In this document: piece after piece, positions 7,642-9,301 of the stretch
Position numbering within the stretch: the stretch's first letter is position 1
Layout: each line of letters opens with the position of its first letter
From: Gammaproteobacteria bacterium
GTDB taxonomy: Bacteria; Pseudomonadota; Gammaproteobacteria; Steroidobacterales; Steroidobacteraceae
Assembly (NCBI GenBank): GCA_009923475.1
Contig: RFTM01000042.1
Location: 1-9,301, forward strand
Reading direction: 5' to 3'
Length of the DNA stretch: 9,301 nt
Notes under the pieces: model-generated
The model's database searches: none
Told to the model about the DNA's origin: nothing
Seen by the model: the letters and a program-made list of their open reading frames with translations, nothing else
Program-made: the position numbers and the translations under genes

Positions 7642-8480
7642 CCGCGCATCAAGAGCAGCGCGATCGCGGCCGAGGCGACCATCAGGAACACGCTGACGGC
7701 GTTCAGGACGGGCGTCGCGCCGTCGCGCATGCGGCCGTACATCATCACCGTGAGCGGCGAGTCGGCGCCGACCAGCATCAGCGTGGTGTTGAAGTTCTCG
7801 AAGGACATCAGGAACACGATCGCCGCGGAGCCGATCAGCGCCGGCCGCAGGTAGGGCAGGGTGATGGTCGCGAGCGCCGCCGGGCGCGAGGCGCCGAGGT
7901 TGTAAGCCGCCTCTTCGAGCGTGCGGTCGAAGCGCTTGAGGCGCGCGCTGATGGTGAGCGTGGCGATGGCGATGAGGTAGGACACCTGGCCGAGCACGAC
8001 CAAGGGCAGGCCCGGACGCAGGAACTCCGCTTCCCAGCCGAACACGTCGCCCATGAGGTCCGCGACCCGGCTCGCGAAGGCGAGGATGGAGATGCCGAGG
8101 ATCACGCCCGGGATCACGAGCGGCACCAGCATCAGCAGCGACAGCAGCCCCTGGCCGCGGAAGCGCATGCGCTCCATCAGGAAGGCGTTGGTGGTGCCGA
8201 CCACCACCGACAGCAGCGTGACCCAGGAAGCCACCAGCAGGCTCGTGAGGATGCTGCCCATGAGCTCTTCGTCCTTGAAGAGGCCGGTGCGGCCTTGGGC
8301 GTCGTTGCCGGTGAACCAGTCGAGCGTGAAGCCCTGCCAGGGCGGCGCCGGGTAGGGCGCGTCGTTGAAGGCGAAGGCGGCGACGGTGACGAGCGGCAGG
8401 AACAGGAACACGAGGAAGGCCGCGACGAAAGCGACGGTCGCGACGCGCAGCCAGAGCGGACGGGGCAGTGAGGGGATCAT
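7620..8480 (-). CDS. ABC transporter inner-membrane permease, PotC-like (spermidine/putrescine family)
   Basis: A 286-aa polytopic membrane protein, the second permease of a type I ABC importer. About six hydrophobic segments are visible (residues ~14-37, 78-101, 111-137, 158-178, 213-235, 260-279). The cytoplasmic EAA loop that docks on the ATPase reads EAAYNLGASRPAALATITLP (190-209). Length and motif fit the PotC/YdcV-like family (COG1177), whose members import polyamines and also other amines and small organic solutes. The true substrate cannot be read from the permease. Its place beside a methylated-amine degradation operon makes a betaine or similar compound a reasonable guess. The start at ATG 8480 is the only sensible one, though no clear Shine-Dalgarno sequence precedes it. 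It lies 24 nt after the upstream permease gene and is very probably co-transcribed with it. The last residues (DGSRRR) are encoded within a hairpin-forming repeat. Confidence 0.9.
   Translation of the reverse strand: MIPSLPRPLWLRVATVAFVAAFLVFLFLPLVTVAAFAFNDAPYPAPPWQGFTLDWFTGNDAQGRTGLFKDEELMGSILTSLLVASWVTLLSVVVGTTNAFLMERMRFRGQGLLSLLMLVPLVIPGVILGISILAFASRVADLMGDVFGWEAEFLRPGLPLVVLGQVSYLIAIATLTISARLKRFDRTLEEAAYNLGASRPAALATITLPYLRPALIGSAAIVFLMSFENFNTTLMLVGADSPLTVMMYGRMRDGATPVLNAVSVFLMVASAAIALLLMRGDGSRRR
7626..7645 (-). terminator. Perfect 7-bp hairpin at the end of the PotC-like gene
   Basis: GCGGCGA (7626-7632) and TCGCCGC (7639-7645) form a perfect 7-bp GC-rich stem around a 6-nt loop. The hairpin lies inside the last codons of the minus-strand permease gene and before its stop codon at 7622-7620. 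There is no U-tract on either strand. A role in termination or 3' end protection is possible but unproven. Being GC-rich and within coding sequence, it could be incidental. Confidence 0.3.
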
Positions 8481-8504
8481 GTGCGGCGGGCCGGGCGCAT
8501 GGAA

Positions 8505-9301
8505 TCAGGTGCGGCTCATGACGTCGGCGAACTTCTGGCCGCTCAGGCGCAGGCCGAACCAGACCATGAGGCTGGACAGCGCGAGCAGCAGGAAGCCGAA
8601 GGCCGCGCCCTGCTCCCAATTGAAGCGGGTGATGAACTGGGTGTAGATCTGCTCGGTGAACCACAGCGAGTTCTTGCCGCCGAGCAGCGAGGCCGTGAGG
8701 TAGTTGCCGAGCGTGAGCATGAACACCACGATGCAGCCCGCCGTGATGCCGGGCGCGGCATGCGGGATGACCACCGTGCGCAGCACCGTCCAACCGTCGC
8801 CGCCGAGGTCGTAGGCGGCCTCGATCAGCGAGTCGTCGAGGCTCTCGAGGCTGGAGTAGAGCGGGACCACCATGAAGAGCAGCGAGGTGTAGACGAGGCC
8901 GACGAGGATGGTGGCGTCGCGGTACAGCATCTCGACCGGCACGGCGGTGATGCCGAGCGAGACCAGGAGCCCCGGCAGCACGCCGGTCTCGCGCAGCAGG
9001 ATCATCCAGCCGAGCGTGCGCACGGTCTCGCTGACCCAGAAGGGGATCAGGCAGACCGCGAACAGCAGCGCGCTGACGCGCCCGCGGGTGAGCTTGGCGA
9101 TGGTCCAGGCGACCGGAAAGGCGATGAGCAGCGTGATCGCGGTGGCGATGACCGAGATGACGGCGGTGCGCACGAACACGTCCCAGTAGAGCGGTTCGGC
9201 GAAGAAGGTGCGGTACTGGGCGAGGCTCCAGGTGAACTCGCCGGGTCCGCTGCGCTCGTGGAAGGACAGCAGCGCGAGGTCGAGGTGGGGCAACAGGATG
9301 A
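8505..9301 (-). CDS. ABC transporter inner-membrane permease, PotB-like, N-terminus cut by window edge
   Basis: The visible 265 codons are the C-terminal part of the first permease of the importer. Numbering from the leucine codon at 9293-9291, hydrophobic segments lie at about 41-65, 75-100, 127-147, 182-205 and 229-249. The EAA loop reads EAAYDLGGDGWTVLRTVVIP (158-177). This fits PotB-like permeases (COG1176). The frame stays open to 9301 with hydrophobic codons (I-L-L-P), and the first transmembrane segment expected of the family is absent. The gene is therefore truncated by the window, and the TTG at 9293 is an internal leucine rather than a start. The stop (TGA, 8507-8505) is 24 nt before the PotC-like gene. 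Family operons usually also encode an ATPase and a periplasmic binding protein, which would lie to the right of this window. Confidence 0.88.
   Translation of the reverse strand, partial: ILLPHLDLALLSFHERSGPGEFTWSLAQYRTFFAEPLYWDVFVRTAVISVIATAITLLIAFPVAWTIAKLTRGRVSALLFAVCLIPFWVSETVRTLGWMILLRETGVLPGLLVSLGITAVPVEMLYRDATILVGLVYTSLLFMVVPLYSSLESLDDSLIEAAYDLGGDGWTVLRTVVIPHAAPGITAGCIVVFMLTLGNYLTASLLGGKNSLWFTEQIYTQFITRFNWEQGAAFGFLLLALSSLMVWFGLRLSGQKFADVMSRT

Noticed and set aside
6209..7696. 495-aa plus-strand open frame overlapping the DMGDH-like gene in another frame
   Set aside because: Arg/Pro/His-rich shifted-frame translation without a domain. It has no start signal independent of the real gene.
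7450..8793. 447-aa minus-strand open frame across both permease genes
   Set aside because: It is out of frame with the two permeases, which have transmembrane segments and EAA loops. Its composition is His/Arg/Pro-rich and not membrane-like.
9291..9293. TTG as the start of the PotB-like permease
   Set aside because: The frame is still open to the window edge and reads I-L-L-P, and the first transmembrane helix of the family is missing. The codon is an internal leucine of a truncated gene.
1..9301. CRISPR arrays, tRNA or rRNA genes, insertion sequences, integrase or attachment sites, toxin-antitoxin or defence genes
   Set aside because: Coding sequence fills almost the whole window, and the only gaps are 30 bp and 21 bp. 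I saw no repeat arrays, transposase motifs, RNA-gene-like stretches or defence domains.

Overview
This is a GC-rich window (roughly two thirds G+C, with strong G/C preference at third codon positions) from a bacterium, most likely an alpha- or beta-proteobacterium. The evidence is an aerobic-type cobaltochelatase pair (CobS and the first codons of CobT), an MttB-family methyltransferase without pyrrolysine, and FAD/GcvT fusion dehydrogenases of the dimethylglycine/sarcosine type. The class cannot be fixed from sequence alone.

Layout. Positions 1-1114, minus strand: cobS followed by the 5' end of cobT, which runs off the left edge. Positions 1145-7598, plus strand: a tight three-gene unit. It holds an MttB-family corrinoid methyltransferase (519 aa), then a sarcosine-dehydrogenase-like protein (818 aa) and a dimethylglycine-dehydrogenase-like protein (806 aa). 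The gaps between these genes are 4 and 12 nt. Positions 7620-9301, minus strand: two inner-membrane permeases of a PotB/PotC-type ABC importer, convergent with the catabolic unit. The upstream permease runs off the right edge. No stretch over 300 bases lacks a gene. The two inter-unit gaps are 30 bp (divergent, cobS/mttB-like) and 21 bp (convergent, containing hairpins).

How the genes may work together (inference). The three plus-strand genes can be read as a complete N-demethylation path for a quaternary amine such as glycine betaine. The MttB-family protein would take the first methyl group onto a corrinoid carrier and release dimethylglycine. The DMGDH-like enzyme would oxidise dimethylglycine to sarcosine, and the SarDH-like enzyme would oxidise sarcosine to glycine. 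Both oxidases carry a folate-binding GcvT half that can capture the one-carbon unit. The convergent ABC permeases could import the methylated substrate, and the divergent cobST genes insert cobalt during synthesis of the cofactor the methyltransferase needs. The window shows no corrinoid carrier protein (MttC type), no corrinoid:folate methyltransferase and no corrinoid reactivase. These must lie elsewhere if the model is right.

Several very long open frames lie antisense to, or as extensions of, the real genes. They are by-products of the high GC content and are left out.
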